Part shown: in pieces, positions 1 through 8,340 of the stretch
How positions within the stretch are numbered: position 1 is the stretch's first letter
Layout of the letters: the number at the start of each line of letters is the position of its first letter
DNA from: Porifericola rhodea
GTDB lineage: Bacteria > Bacteroidota > Bacteroidia > Cytophagales > Cyclobacteriaceae
Length of the DNA stretch: 64,000 nucleotides
NCBI RefSeq assembly: GCF_030506305.1
Contig: NZ_CP119421.1
Location: forward strand, 4,480,501 to 4,544,500
Direction of reading: 5' to 3'
The notes under the pieces: generated by a model
Database searches by the model: none
What the model saw: the letters and a program-made list of their open reading frames with translations, nothing else
Told to the model about the DNA's origin: nothing
Translations under genes and position numbers: made by a program

Positions 1-1
1 T

Positions 2-1585
2 GTGTTATCAAAGCTTAGTAATAGTACCACAAACAGACTTGAACAACCCGAAGAAGTAAAGCTAGAGCTCTTTACCAACAGATTTAGTGCAATTGCTGAC
101 GAGATGGGAGCCCTGCTGGAAAGGACTTCATTCTCAGTAAATGTTAAGGAAAGACTTGATTTTTCCTGCGCTTTACTAGACCCTGAAGGTGAGCTCATCG
201 TAAATGCTCCGCACATTCCGGTTCACCTGGGAAGCCTAGGCATTTGCGTACGAAGCGTACGAGAAATAGTAGAAATGCAGGAAGGAGATGTAATCATAAC
301 CAATCATCCTGCTTATGGAGGTTCTCACCTTCCTGACATCACACTTATCAGTCCTGTCTATAAAGATCATCAACTGGTAGGCTATGTAGCTAATCGTGCA
401 CATCATGCTGAATTAGGAGGCAGCCGCCCGGGGTCTATGCCCCCCGACGCCAACAATCTGGCTGAAGAGGGAGTAGTAATCCCTCCTACGCATCTTGCGA
501 AACAGGGTATAGTCCAGTGGGATGCGATCAAACAATTGTTAACAGCAGGACAATATCCCAGTAGATCGGTAGAAGAGAATCTTGCAGATCTTCGTGGAGC
601 CTTAGCTTCTATTCATTCTGGCGTTTCTGCCCTACAAAGACTTTGCGATTTAAACTCAGTAAGTGAGGTATTGCATTATATGAAAGCTATTAAAGCATAT
701 GCCCATAACTGTATCCTGCAAAGTATTCATTCGCTTGAAGATAAGATTTATACAGCCGAGGAGTTTTTAGACGATGGAAGCCCCATTAAAGTATCAATAA
801 CAGTAAACAAAGGAAAAGTAGATATAGACTTTGAAGGTAGTGGAACTACACATCCAGCTAACCTCAATGCTAATTTAGCCATTGTCAATAGTGCCGTAAT
901 TTATGTATTGCGCTTATTAGTCCGCCAAGCAATTCCCTTAAATGAAGGACTGATGCAGACTGTTAACTTGCACGTTCCTAAAGGTTCTTTTCTTAACCCT
1001 GTATTTTCAGATGTAGCGGAACATTGCCCTGCAGTAGTGGGTGGCAATACAGAAACTAGTCAACGAGTTGTAGATACACTACTTAAGGCTTTAGGTATAG
1101 CCGCATGTAGCCAGGGCACTATGAATAACCTTCTTTTTGGTAATCAGAACTTTGGCTATTACGAAACTATAGGTGGCGGTAGTGGTGCCGGCAATGGTTT
1201 TTGTGGTGCTGATGCCGTACACCAGCATATGACCAATACCAGAATCACTGATCCGGAAATATTTGAGTTTCGTTACCCTGTTCGTTTAGAGGAGTTTAGC
1301 ATTAGAAAAAACTCAGGTGGAAAAGGGCAATGGAAAGGAGGCAATGGAATTATTCGTAAGATTAAGTTTCTTGATAAGGTTTCACTAACCATTCTTTCCC
1401 AACACCGAAAGGAACAACCCTACGGGATAAAAGGTGGAGGCAAAGGAGAAAGCGGCAAGCAATACATTGTCAAAGAAAACGGCGAACAACTTATGTTGAA
1501 AGGCAATGACCAGATTGAATTACTAGCAGGTGATCAGGTATGCATAGAAACGCCGGGCGGAGGGGCGTATGGCGCAAACACTTAA
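2..1585 (+). CDS. hyuB: Hydantoinase B / 5-oxoprolinase B-like protein, possibly 5'-partial
   Basis: This resembles the HyuB family (ATP-dependent hydantoinase or 5-oxoprolinase beta subunit), which opens lactam or hydantoin rings together with an ATP-binding HyuA partner. The visible 527 residues cover essentially the whole usual HyuB length, including the N-terminal stretch EMGALLERTSFSVNVKERLDF, the NAPHIPVHLGSL segment, GGNTETSQRVVD and the glycine-rich GGSGAGNG region near residue 390. The frame opens at the window edge with a GTG at position 2, so the true start, or fusion to a HyuA domain as in eukaryotic-type oxoprolinases, could lie upstream. It ends tail-to-tail with the next gene, the two stop codons overlapping. 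The family is clear; the substrate is not. Confidence 0.85.
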   Translation: MLSKLSNSTTNRLEQPEEVKLELFTNRFSAIADEMGALLERTSFSVNVKERLDFSCALLDPEGELIVNAPHIPVHLGSLGICVRSVREIVEMQEGDVIITNHPAYGGSHLPDITLISPVYKDHQLVGYVANRAHHAELGGSRPGSMPPDANNLAEEGVVIPPTHLAKQGIVQWDAIKQLLTAGQYPSRSVEENLADLRGALASIHSGVSALQRLCDLNSVSEVLHYMKAIKAYAHNCILQSIHSLEDKIYTAEEFLDDGSPIKVSITVNKGKVDIDFEGSGTTHPANLNANLAIVNSAVIYVLRLLVRQAIPLNEGLMQTVNLHVPKGSFLNPVFSDVAEHCPAVVGGNTETSQRVVDTLLKALGIAACSQGTMNNLLFGNQNFGYYETIGGGSGAGNGFCGADAVHQHMTNTRITDPEIFEFRYPVRLEEFSIRKNSGGKGQWKGGNGIIRKIKFLDKVSLTILSQHRKEQPYGIKGGGKGESGKQYIVKENGEQLMLKGNDQIELLAGDQVCIETPGGGAYGANT

Positions 1586-2133
1586 ATTTTAGAGCTATAC
1601 TCTCCGTCTTCACGGACAATAACAGAAGATTTAAATTTATCAAAGGGATTTAAGCCCAGCGACTCTACTTCTTTAATAGCATCAATCAGGCGTGCGACTG
1701 CTGCTCGCTGTCTGGCTTGTTGGAGCAGTTGGTTGCGTTCTTCTCTGCTTTTAAGGCATAAATTTCCGTTTTCAATAGAAAACATCTCCCAGCTAATACC
1801 CTGCGCAGGTTTTCTCTTCTCAAAAAATGAGACCATGCGCTCAAAAGTTTCCAGTTCTTCACTGGAATTAATGGTAGTGGCCAGGCCTAGGCTTTCAGTA
1901 TCAGAAGGAAAATTACTCTCCATAAAAGACTTTTTAACGGAGTCTACATCTTCCAAAGCTCGCCTTAATTCATCAATATTGTTAAGCTGACCAATATCTA
2001 ACGCCCGATAACTTTGGTTTACTAGTGTTAAGAGATCAAAGGCCTCCCTTGTCTGATTCTCCTGCTCTTCATGAACAGAAAGAGACTGCTGAAAAACTGT
2101 TTGCTGTGTAGAAAATGCCCTTGTTGCACCCAT
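1582..2133 (-). CDS. Hypothetical protein, 183 aa, helix-rich
   Basis: I do not recognise the family. The product is acidic, glutamine- and glutamate-rich and probably mostly alpha-helical, with a coiled-coil-like stretch around residues 50-115 and a basic helix QARQRAAVARLIDAIKEVE near residue 142. There is no signal peptide or membrane segment, so it is probably cytoplasmic. It starts with ATG at 2133, and its stop codon overlaps that of the convergent hydantoinase-B gene by a few bases, which leaves no room for a terminator between them. A genuine gene is likely because the frame spans the interval cleanly, but no function can be assigned. Confidence 0.6.
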   Translation of the reverse strand: MGATRAFSTQQTVFQQSLSVHEEQENQTREAFDLLTLVNQSYRALDIGQLNNIDELRRALEDVDSVKKSFMESNFPSDTESLGLATTINSSEELETFERMVSFFEKRKPAQGISWEMFSIENGNLCLKSREERNQLLQQARQRAAVARLIDAIKEVESLGLNPFDKFKSSVIVREDGEYSSKI

Positions 2134-2449
2134 CGTCGTTCAATAAAATTATGCACAACTAAATTTACCAAAATTTTACTGTCTACCTGTTAACAGTATG
2201 TGAATTAAAAACCGTAGATATTACTATTTTGTTAAGTAAAAGCTTTCCGGTAATTAAATGTTTATTTACCAAATTAGCAAAATTACCCTAAATCTTAAGT
2301 AAAATACCTTACAAAAATCCGTAAATCCATCATAATCTGTCAGTTATGACTGAGGTTTAGGCCTATTCTTTATTATTATCTTCCTAACCGGAAGAGCAAA
2401 TGCCTGTAAGGTTGACGCTTATGTGGGGCGGTTTGACTTTTGAGACTTT
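2134..2449. other. Intergenic gap, no gene seen
   Basis: This AT-rich spacer of 316 bases lies upstream of the 183-aa hypothetical gene and downstream of the GNAT-like gene, both on the minus strand. I find no convincing short reading frame, RNA gene or strong hairpin in it. It presumably contains the promoter of the hypothetical gene. Confidence 0.4.
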
Positions 2450-3568
2450 TTACATGACTTCTTCCTCTACCACAGTTGGTTTCTTTCTAAAAGGTGTAAA
2501 TGTTTCAGGCTTAAGTTTAGAGTAAGGCGTAATCATTTTTAAAGCATTTCTCAGAGTCGCAAATCGGGAGTAAAACCGCATCTCCCAATCTTCAGTTGTA
2601 TCCATTAAGGAAGCTTTGGTAGGGTTTAGGATTGGGCCATAATGGATGGTATGTATATTGTTTTGATGCGCATAGCGCATAGATTCCAGTATCATATTTT
2701 CGTAAGCATGATAATTGGACTTACGTCCTCGGTCAAAAGCCCCTGAAAGACAGTGCATACTATTTTGGCAACGTACAAAAGAATGATAACCCACCATTTC
2801 TCCTTCCAAACTAGCGATAAAGTGAACAATATTATCGTGTTCATAACTAGAGCTCTGTCGGGCCATATTGACATAATTATCCTGATAAGGCGTTTGTATC
2901 TGTAGCCTAAGGGTAGATAAATAATGTATAGCTTTATTTAATGTCTCTTGGTCTAAAGCACCATTAATACTGCTTATTTTGCCTCCTTTGTTTTCAAACT
3001 TGCGTTTCTTCTTTCTTAGGTTTTTATGTTTTGCCAGCACTAATTCTACCGGTGTATAAGCATCAACCTTTAAGCAGCCACAATCGCATAATGGAGAAAA
3101 AGTATAATCAGTTGCTGGTCTTTCCTTGCTACTTTCCAGTACCAGACCATACAGATACCGCCGATTTAAATACGCAATAGCCTGCTGATAAAAGCTATAC
3201 AGATCTATTTCTTCGCTTACAAAACCTGTATTAGTATTGCTATCCACCATAATACCATTTCTAGTCCAGAGGTACATAGGGATTTGTGGCGCATTTACCA
3301 GGGAAGCTAAGGGATTGTTAAAAAATGAAAGAGCTGGTTTTTTGCACTCTATGATATAAGCCACGCCCACCAGTAAATTATCATAGTAAGCACGTAATAT
3401 TTTAGGAATGGTATATAGCGTAGAAGTTCTTAAAATGCCATTAAGAATAAGCCAAACAGTTTCATCCCATTGCTTGTCATAGAGGAAGGTATTAAAAAGC
3501 ATTTGTTCTTTGGGAGTGATTGCTTTTCTGTCCAGAGTAAAGCGTAGGTCAGACTGAGTAGGTATCAT
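2450..3568 (-). CDS. GNAT / FemAB-like acyltransferase family protein
   Basis: This 372-aa cytoplasmic protein resembles the GNAT-fold acyltransferases of the FemAB/Acetyltransf_6 type. The best signal is in the C-terminal half: the beta-strand GEMVGYHSFVRC near residue 255, followed by LSGAFDRGRKSNYHAYENMI and a helix and strand ending in HYGPILNPTKA. The basic KHKNLRKKKRKFENKGGKI segment near residue 185 is typical of the inter-domain region of such proteins. There is no signal peptide. Known relatives transfer acyl or aminoacyl groups to cell-wall precursors, lipids or small molecules; the substrate here is unknown. It starts with ATG at 3568. The assignment is by fold-level resemblance only. 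Confidence 0.5.
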   Translation of the reverse strand: MIPTQSDLRFTLDRKAITPKEQMLFNTFLYDKQWDETVWLILNGILRTSTLYTIPKILRAYYDNLLVGVAYIIECKKPALSFFNNPLASLVNAPQIPMYLWTRNGIMVDSNTNTGFVSEEIDLYSFYQQAIAYLNRRYLYGLVLESSKERPATDYTFSPLCDCGCLKVDAYTPVELVLAKHKNLRKKKRKFENKGGKISSINGALDQETLNKAIHYLSTLRLQIQTPYQDNYVNMARQSSSYEHDNIVHFIASLEGEMVGYHSFVRCQNSMHCLSGAFDRGRKSNYHAYENMILESMRYAHQNNIHTIHYGPILNPTKASLMDTTEDWEMRFYSRFATLRNALKMITPYSKLKPETFTPFRKKPTVVEEEVM

Positions 3569-3925
3569 AATCAGAGTAGGTTAGGCTTCGTAAATGATTA
3601 AGTAAAGTTTATCTATTTAGGTGTGATGAGATCTTTTAGTATGTGAAATACCATTTATACCCATGAACGCTACCCTTAGCTAATCCTACTACACTTATAT
3701 AAGTTAATACAATTTCAGACCATTTGCTAACATTCTGTTTTACAGCATAATACCACAATAACTATAGAGTTATCATTTAGCTTCTGTCGTATTAAGTAGA
3801 GTTTAATAAAATGATATTTCAATTATCTTGACTGGGTACTAATGCAATGCAAAATTTAAAAAGCAAACAGCTTTTGTACATTTGTGTTTGCATACAGACA
3901 TACTAACATTTAACCAAATTGATTC
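3569..3925. other. Divergent intergenic region
   Basis: This 357-base AT-rich region separates the minus-strand GNAT-like gene from the plus-strand aminopeptidase gene, so it should hold two divergent promoters. One TAnnTTTG box is listed separately. I see no gene, RNA or terminator in it. Confidence 0.5.
3877..3884 (+). promoter_or_regulatory. Candidate -7 promoter box for pepP
   Basis: The octamer TACATTTG matches the Bacteroidota -7 consensus TAnnTTTG and lies 41 bases before the aminopeptidase ATG. A perfect TTTG -33 element is not visible at the usual spacing, so the assignment rests on the -7 box and its location. Confidence 0.45.
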
Positions 3926-5326
3926 ATGGAAAGCAACTCAAAATTTGAAGCCCAGGTATACATTCACCGACGTAAAGTATTAAAGGAACAGTTTACAGAT
4001 GGCCTGATTTTGTTGATGGGCAATAACGAAAGCAGTATGAACTTTCGTGATAATTGGTATCCCTTCCGACAGGATAGCAGTTTTCTATATTATGTTGGTA
4101 TTGATACACCCGAACTGGCTTGCGTTATAGACCTGGATGAAGACCAGGAAATAGTATTTGGTGATGACCTATCCATGGATCACATTATCTGGACTGGTCC
4201 TTTACCTTCAGTGGCTGATAGAGCTGCACAAGTAGGTATCTCGCAAACAGATTCACTTTCAGCGCTACATAAATACCTTCAGACGGCCCGCCAGAAAAAC
4301 AGAAAAATACGTTTCCTTCCTCCTTATCGTGCTGACAGGGAAGAACAACTGCATCAGCTACTTGGTATTCCTGTTAGCCAGCTTAACGCAAACTTTTCTC
4401 CTGAACTGGTGAATGCGGTAATTGCTCAGCGTTCTTACAAAAGTGCTGAAGAGGTAAGCCAGATGGAACAGGCTGTTAATATCTCAAACGAAATGCACCG
4501 CCTGGCAATTCAGTCAGCTCGCCCGGGCATGAAAGAGTTTGAATTGGTAGGTCAGGTACGTGGTAAAGCGATCAGTTCGGGAGGAGATATAGCCTACCCT
4601 ATCATACTAACTATCAACGGGCAAACCTTGCACAATCATTACTATGGCAATACGCTAAGCGAAGGCGATATGATACTAATGGATGCCGGCTCAGAAAGCC
4701 CATTGCATTATGCCGGAGATCTTACCAGAACTTTCCCAGTTAGCAAAAAATTTAGCTCGCTGCAAAAAGACATGTATAATATTGTGTATACAGCCTACCA
4801 AAAGGCTGTTGATGCCCTGCATCCCGGTGCATTATTTAGAGATATTCACCTTTTAGCTTCTGAAGAACTGGTCAAAGGTTTAGTAGGTCTGGGTATCATG
4901 AAGGGTGATCCTAAAGAGGCAGTAGCAGCCGGAGCTCATACCATGTTTTTTCAGTGTGGACTAGGCCACATGATAGGTTTAGATGTGCATGATATGGAAG
5001 ATTTGGGTGAGCAATTTGTGGGTTACTCTAAGGATCTACAAAAAAGCACTGAATTTGGGCTTAAATCTTTACGTTTGGGCAAAGCCTTAGAACCAGGATT
5101 TACCATTACTGTAGAACCGGGTATCTATATCATCCCTGAACTTATTGACCGTTGGGAAGCTGATAAACAATACACTGACTTTATTAACTATCCTAAACTA
5201 CAGGAGATTCGCAACTTTGGAGGTATTCGGGTAGAAGATAATTTTTTAATTACTGACGAGGGAAGTCAGAAACTAGGCCATTACTTACCCCTTAATGCTG
5301 ACGAAATTGAAGCTATGAGATCTTAA
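3926..5326 (+). CDS. pepP: Xaa-Pro aminopeptidase, M24B family
   Basis: This cytoplasmic metalloaminopeptidase removes the N-terminal residue before proline. The 466 residues show an N-terminal creatinase-like domain (about 5-165) and a C-terminal pita-bread domain. All five metal ligands are visible: D253 in MDAGSES, D265 in AGDLTRTFP, H348 in GLGHMIGLDVHD, E397 in TVEPGIYI and E437 in GIRVEDNF. The spacing between the two aspartates is one residue longer than in E. coli PepP. The ATG at 3926 follows a good -7 box, and a strong terminator follows the stop, so it is probably monocistronic. Confidence 0.93.
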   Translation: MESNSKFEAQVYIHRRKVLKEQFTDGLILLMGNNESSMNFRDNWYPFRQDSSFLYYVGIDTPELACVIDLDEDQEIVFGDDLSMDHIIWTGPLPSVADRAAQVGISQTDSLSALHKYLQTARQKNRKIRFLPPYRADREEQLHQLLGIPVSQLNANFSPELVNAVIAQRSYKSAEEVSQMEQAVNISNEMHRLAIQSARPGMKEFELVGQVRGKAISSGGDIAYPIILTINGQTLHNHYYGNTLSEGDMILMDAGSESPLHYAGDLTRTFPVSKKFSSLQKDMYNIVYTAYQKAVDALHPGALFRDIHLLASEELVKGLVGLGIMKGDPKEAVAAGAHTMFFQCGLGHMIGLDVHDMEDLGEQFVGYSKDLQKSTEFGLKSLRLGKALEPGFTITVEPGIYIIPELIDRWEADKQYTDFINYPKLQEIRNFGGIRVEDNFLITDEGSQKLGHYLPLNADEIEAMRS

Positions 5327-5346
5327 CCTCAGCTTTTACGGAATTG

Positions 5347-5388
5347 AAGCCCGGCTATTTAAGCAACGCTTCGTAGCCGGGCTTTTTT
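5347..5388 (+). terminator. Rho-independent terminator after pepP
   Basis: An 11-bp perfect inverted repeat (AAGCCCGGCTA at 5347-5357, TAGCCGGGCTT at 5374-5384) is followed by a T-run, directly downstream of the aminopeptidase stop. Confidence 0.9.
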
Positions 5389-5546
5389 ATGTGGCATACC
5401 TAAGCATAGACAGGAAGTAACGCCTTCCAGCTCTCTTATCAAATTTAAAAAAATACATTAAATTCATTCTAAAAGGCTCTTTTTGCCGATACCATGCAGA
5501 AAAGCATACGCTTATACACTACAAATTTGAATTAATTAAAGCACTC

Positions 5547-6689
5547 ATGTCATTTTACCTAACTACAAGCTTTACACAGCGTCTATGCTGTATTATTTTT
5601 TTATTAACATTCGCTTACCTGCCCATAAGCGCGCAGCAGGGAGCACAAACCGAAAATGTATTCCTCATTACATTAGATGGGTTACGCTGGCAGGAACTAT
5701 TTTCGGGTGCCGATCCATTGCTCATCACACATGAAAAATATGTAAGCGATACCGCTGAACTTAAAGCACTCTTCTGGAAAGAAAGCTCTGAAGAACGTAA
5801 AGATGTACTTATGCCCTTTTTCCATCAGGTAATTGCGCAGGAAGGTCAGCTGTATGGCAATCGTGAAGAGAATTCTCTGGCTAATCTTACCAATACTTTC
5901 TGGTTTTCTTATCCTGGATATAACGAGATACTAAGTGGCTTCGGAGATGAAAGAATAGACAGCAATGCCAAGAAGCCTAATCCTAATCGTACTATTTTAG
6001 AGTATGCCAATGCCGAAAAAGACTTCAAAAATAAAGTAGCAACCTTTGCTTCGTGGGATGTCTTCCCCTACATAATTAATGAAGAGCGCTCAGGCGTTCC
6101 TGTCAATGCGGGTTATGAGAATGCCAGCGGCAAGTCGCTTAGCGTAATGGAAAAGGCGTTGAATACCCTCCAGCCAATAGTTCCTGGCCACTGGTCTACT
6201 GTACGTATGGATGCTTTTACCCATTATTACGCACTGGAACATCTTAAGAAGCATAAACCTCGCTTGTTATACATTGCCTATGGTGAAACGGATGACTTTG
6301 CCCATGATGGCAAGTATGATGAATACCTTAAAGCGGCACATCGTACTGACCAGTTTATCAAGGACTTATGGGAGTATGTGCAGTCTGATAAGCAGTACAG
6401 AGACAAGACTACTTTTATCATCACTACTGATCATGGCAGGGGCACGCAACCTATAGATACCTGGAGAAGTCATGGAGAAGATATTAAAGGTGCTGATCAG
6501 GTATGGTACGCAATAATAGGCCCTGACACTCCTGCTATGAATGGCAAAGCCGTAGAAGGTCAGTTTTACAGCAATCAGGTAGCCCCAACGGTAGCTGCGT
6601 TTCTTAAGCTCAACTACCAGCCCGAAAAACCTAGTGGTAAGCCGATATATAAAGCCTTTCAGCCTACAAATACTAAAGTTGGAGAATAA
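5547..6689 (+). CDS. Secreted alkaline phosphatase superfamily hydrolase (phosphodiesterase/NPP-like)
   Basis: A 380-aa exported enzyme with a signal peptide ending about PISAQ (residue 30). The core is the two-metal alkaline phosphatase superfamily fold: D44 in FLITLDGLRW, a probable nucleophile S121 in FWFSYPGYNEILSG (the place where nucleotide pyrophosphatases carry Thr), the second metal site ETDDFAHDGKYDEY, and the TTDHGRG motif near residue 294. It probably hydrolyses phosphate mono- or diesters in the periplasm or outside the cell. It is convergent with the nitrilase-family gene downstream. Exact substrate and subfamily are not determined. Confidence 0.75.
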   Translation: MSFYLTTSFTQRLCCIIFLLTFAYLPISAQQGAQTENVFLITLDGLRWQELFSGADPLLITHEKYVSDTAELKALFWKESSEERKDVLMPFFHQVIAQEGQLYGNREENSLANLTNTFWFSYPGYNEILSGFGDERIDSNAKKPNPNRTILEYANAEKDFKNKVATFASWDVFPYIINEERSGVPVNAGYENASGKSLSVMEKALNTLQPIVPGHWSTVRMDAFTHYYALEHLKKHKPRLLYIAYGETDDFAHDGKYDEYLKAAHRTDQFIKDLWEYVQSDKQYRDKTTFIITTDHGRGTQPIDTWRSHGEDIKGADQVWYAIIGPDTPAMNGKAVEGQFYSNQVAPTVAAFLKLNYQPEKPSGKPIYKAFQPTNTKVGE

Positions 6690-6732
6690 AAAGAGCTTCA
6701 CTCGTTTACCAAAGTATTTAAAGTGATTTGCT

Positions 6733-6753
6733 AAGAGGGCTATTGGCCCTCTT
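6733..6753. terminator. Hairpin between convergent genes
   Basis: The inverted repeat AAGAGGGC (6733-6740) and GCCCTCTT (6746-6753) lies at the 3' junction of the two convergent genes and overlaps the stop codon of the nitrilase gene. It lacks a clear T-run on either strand, so it may be a weak bidirectional terminator. Confidence 0.45.
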
Positions 6754-7699
6754 GCTCTTCCATCCACACCGGCCGGAAGTCTGACTGATGTTGTTTACCT
6801 AAAATATCAGCATACAATTCTGGTTTACGTGCATTCCGATAGCGGTAACCTCCGGCAAGCTTAAGCTTATCTTCTGTGAAGTGGGCAATTGTAAAATCAT
6901 CCTCAAAACTTCTGACTTCACTCAGCACTTCTCCGTAAGGATCAAGTATCATGGCATTACCATGCTTCAGGTGTGCTCCATCATAGCCGATAGGATTGCT
7001 AAATACATAATACACCCCATTGTCGTAAGCCCTGGCTGGTAGCCAACGCATCAGCCAGCCTCTTCCTTTGGGACCGTCAAACTCCATACGCAAAGGTACC
7101 GGGTCTTCTGTTCTTTTTTTCCAGAGGTCATCGTTTACATAACCTCTGCCCGGCATGGCAGAAGGCGTACAGCCAGTTACGTGAGGAGCAAAAATGATAT
7201 CTGCCCCCGATAAAACAGTAGCTCTTACATTCTCAATCACATTATTGTCATAACAGATGAGTATACCGCACTTCCACCCTTTTAAATCAAATACTACATA
7301 CTCCTCTCCTGCTGCTAAATACTTGCTGATGAAGGGGTGTATCTTACGATAGCGGGCAATACAACCTTCAGGGCTTACACACACATAAGTATTATAGATT
7401 TTACCCTGATCTTTCTCTACCAATCCAGCCAGTATAGTTATATCCAGCTTGCGGGCAAGGGCTGCAAGATACTGACAACTTTTACCGGATGGCACCTCTT
7501 CGGCCAGATGTAAGAGTTCCTCTTCGCTTAAGTCCTGCAAAAAAGTATAAGCGCTTACCGAAAGTTCATGAAAACTAATCACATCAGCTCCTTTTGCTTT
7601 GGCTTCACTGCTAAGCTTTTCTATGACTGATAGGTTATAGGTTTTATCACCATCTTTAGGTTCAAATTGGGCTGCGGCAATTTTCAGTGGATACATCAT
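6740..7699 (-). CDS. Carbon-nitrogen hydrolase (nitrilase superfamily)
   Basis: This 319-aa cytoplasmic amidase belongs to the nitrilase/CN-hydrolase superfamily. The catalytic triad is visible: E45 in ISFHELSVSAYTF, K119 in YRKIHPF and C149 in GILICYDNN. The N-terminal strand KIAAAQFEP is typical of the fold. Family members hydrolyse amides, N-carbamoyl groups or nitriles, for example omega-amidase and N-carbamoylputrescine amidase, and sequence alone does not distinguish them. There are two consecutive ATG codons (7699, 7696) and no signal peptide. Its 3' end faces the phosphatase gene. Confidence 0.88.
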   Translation of the reverse strand: MMYPLKIAAAQFEPKDGDKTYNLSVIEKLSSEAKAKGADVISFHELSVSAYTFLQDLSEEELLHLAEEVPSGKSCQYLAALARKLDITILAGLVEKDQGKIYNTYVCVSPEGCIARYRKIHPFISKYLAAGEEYVVFDLKGWKCGILICYDNNVIENVRATVLSGADIIFAPHVTGCTPSAMPGRGYVNDDLWKKRTEDPVPLRMEFDGPKGRGWLMRWLPARAYDNGVYYVFSNPIGYDGAHLKHGNAMILDPYGEVLSEVRSFEDDFTIAHFTEDKLKLAGGYRYRNARKPELYADILGKQHQSDFRPVWMEEQEGQ

Positions 7700-7875
7700 C
7701 GTTTTTTAGCTTGTTGTCTGTTAAAAATGAAGTTATCATTTTTCTGAAAGAATGCTTTACCTATGGTACGAATACCAAAAAAAGACAGCTATAAAACTAT
7801 AACACTACAAAACACACTTCTAAATACCCCTTAACACCTCCCAAAACATCAAGCCGAGACCTTTACAAAGCACTA

Positions 7876-8007
7876 TCACAAGAAAGAAGCCCCTGCGGAC
7901 AAGTCGGAAAAAATCGTGTAGGATGGGTAGCCAGGTGCGTGGGCTGTTATTCTTTCCTTGAGTTCTTTGCTACTTTCCCGGTCAGGTAATAAAGTAAGCC
8001 TATCCAT
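7876..8007 (-). CDS. Possible small ORF, 43 aa (doubtful)
   Basis: A minus-strand ATG at 8007 opens 43 codons whose product looks protein-like in composition (MDRLTLLPDRESSKELKERI at the start, then HAPGYPSYTIFSDLSAG). The frame continues open upstream of this ATG for a few codons, until a TAA. I do not recognise it. It could be a small protein, a leader peptide, a decayed gene end or chance. Confidence 0.2.
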   Translation of the reverse strand: MDRLTLLPDRESSKELKERITAHAPGYPSYTIFSDLSAGASFL

Positions 8008-8214
8008 CAACAGACTATCAGGCAATTACACATTAAACACCAACAAAGCATAAGCACCGTAAACATTCTACCCAAAAACACTCAAATTTAATAGCTATAG
8101 CGTATTAAGTGGGCAAGCAAATATGTGTAAACATTTTTTCAGTACATATTTGAAAAGAAAGAGATTGTTAAACAGACCATGATAAGCTTATAAGTTTCAG
8201 GTGCTCTCTAATAA

Positions 8215-8241
8215 AATATGCGATTTTGTAAATCGCATATT
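8215..8241. repeat. Perfect 12-bp inverted repeat
   Basis: AATATGCGATTT (8215-8226) and AAATCGCATATT (8230-8241) are exact reverse complements separated by three bases. No T-run follows on either strand, so this may be an operator or a folded RNA element rather than a standard terminator. Confidence 0.6.
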
Positions 8242-8267
8242 CAATATGTTTAGAAATATATCGGTAT

Positions 8268-8305
8268 AAAAAAAACTTCTGCGGGCCGGGCATAGCCTAC
8301 AGAAG
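8268..8305 (-). terminator. Terminator of the chitinase gene
   Basis: Read on the minus strand, CTTCTG (8305-8300) pairs with CAGAAG (8281-8276) around a GC-rich loop and is followed by a run of eight T (A-run at 8268-8275). It lies just downstream of the GH18 stop codon. Confidence 0.8.
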
Positions 8306-8340
8306 CTTTAATCATACAGTCAGTTAATTATTTGATTTAC

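Larger units (their letters stand above)
7700..8340. other. Long intergenic region with one small doubtful frame and hairpins
   Basis: This 641-base gap lies between two minus-strand genes. It contains a perfect 12-bp inverted repeat at 8215-8241, the terminator of the chitinase gene near 8268-8305, and a 43-codon minus-strand frame at 7876-8007 that might be a small gene or a fragment. No transposase remnants, tRNA or long frames are seen. Confidence 0.5.

Noticed and set aside
7700-8340. Insertion-sequence remnant
   Set aside because: The inverted repeat at 8215-8241 does not flank a transposase or target duplication, and no transposase fragment is visible.
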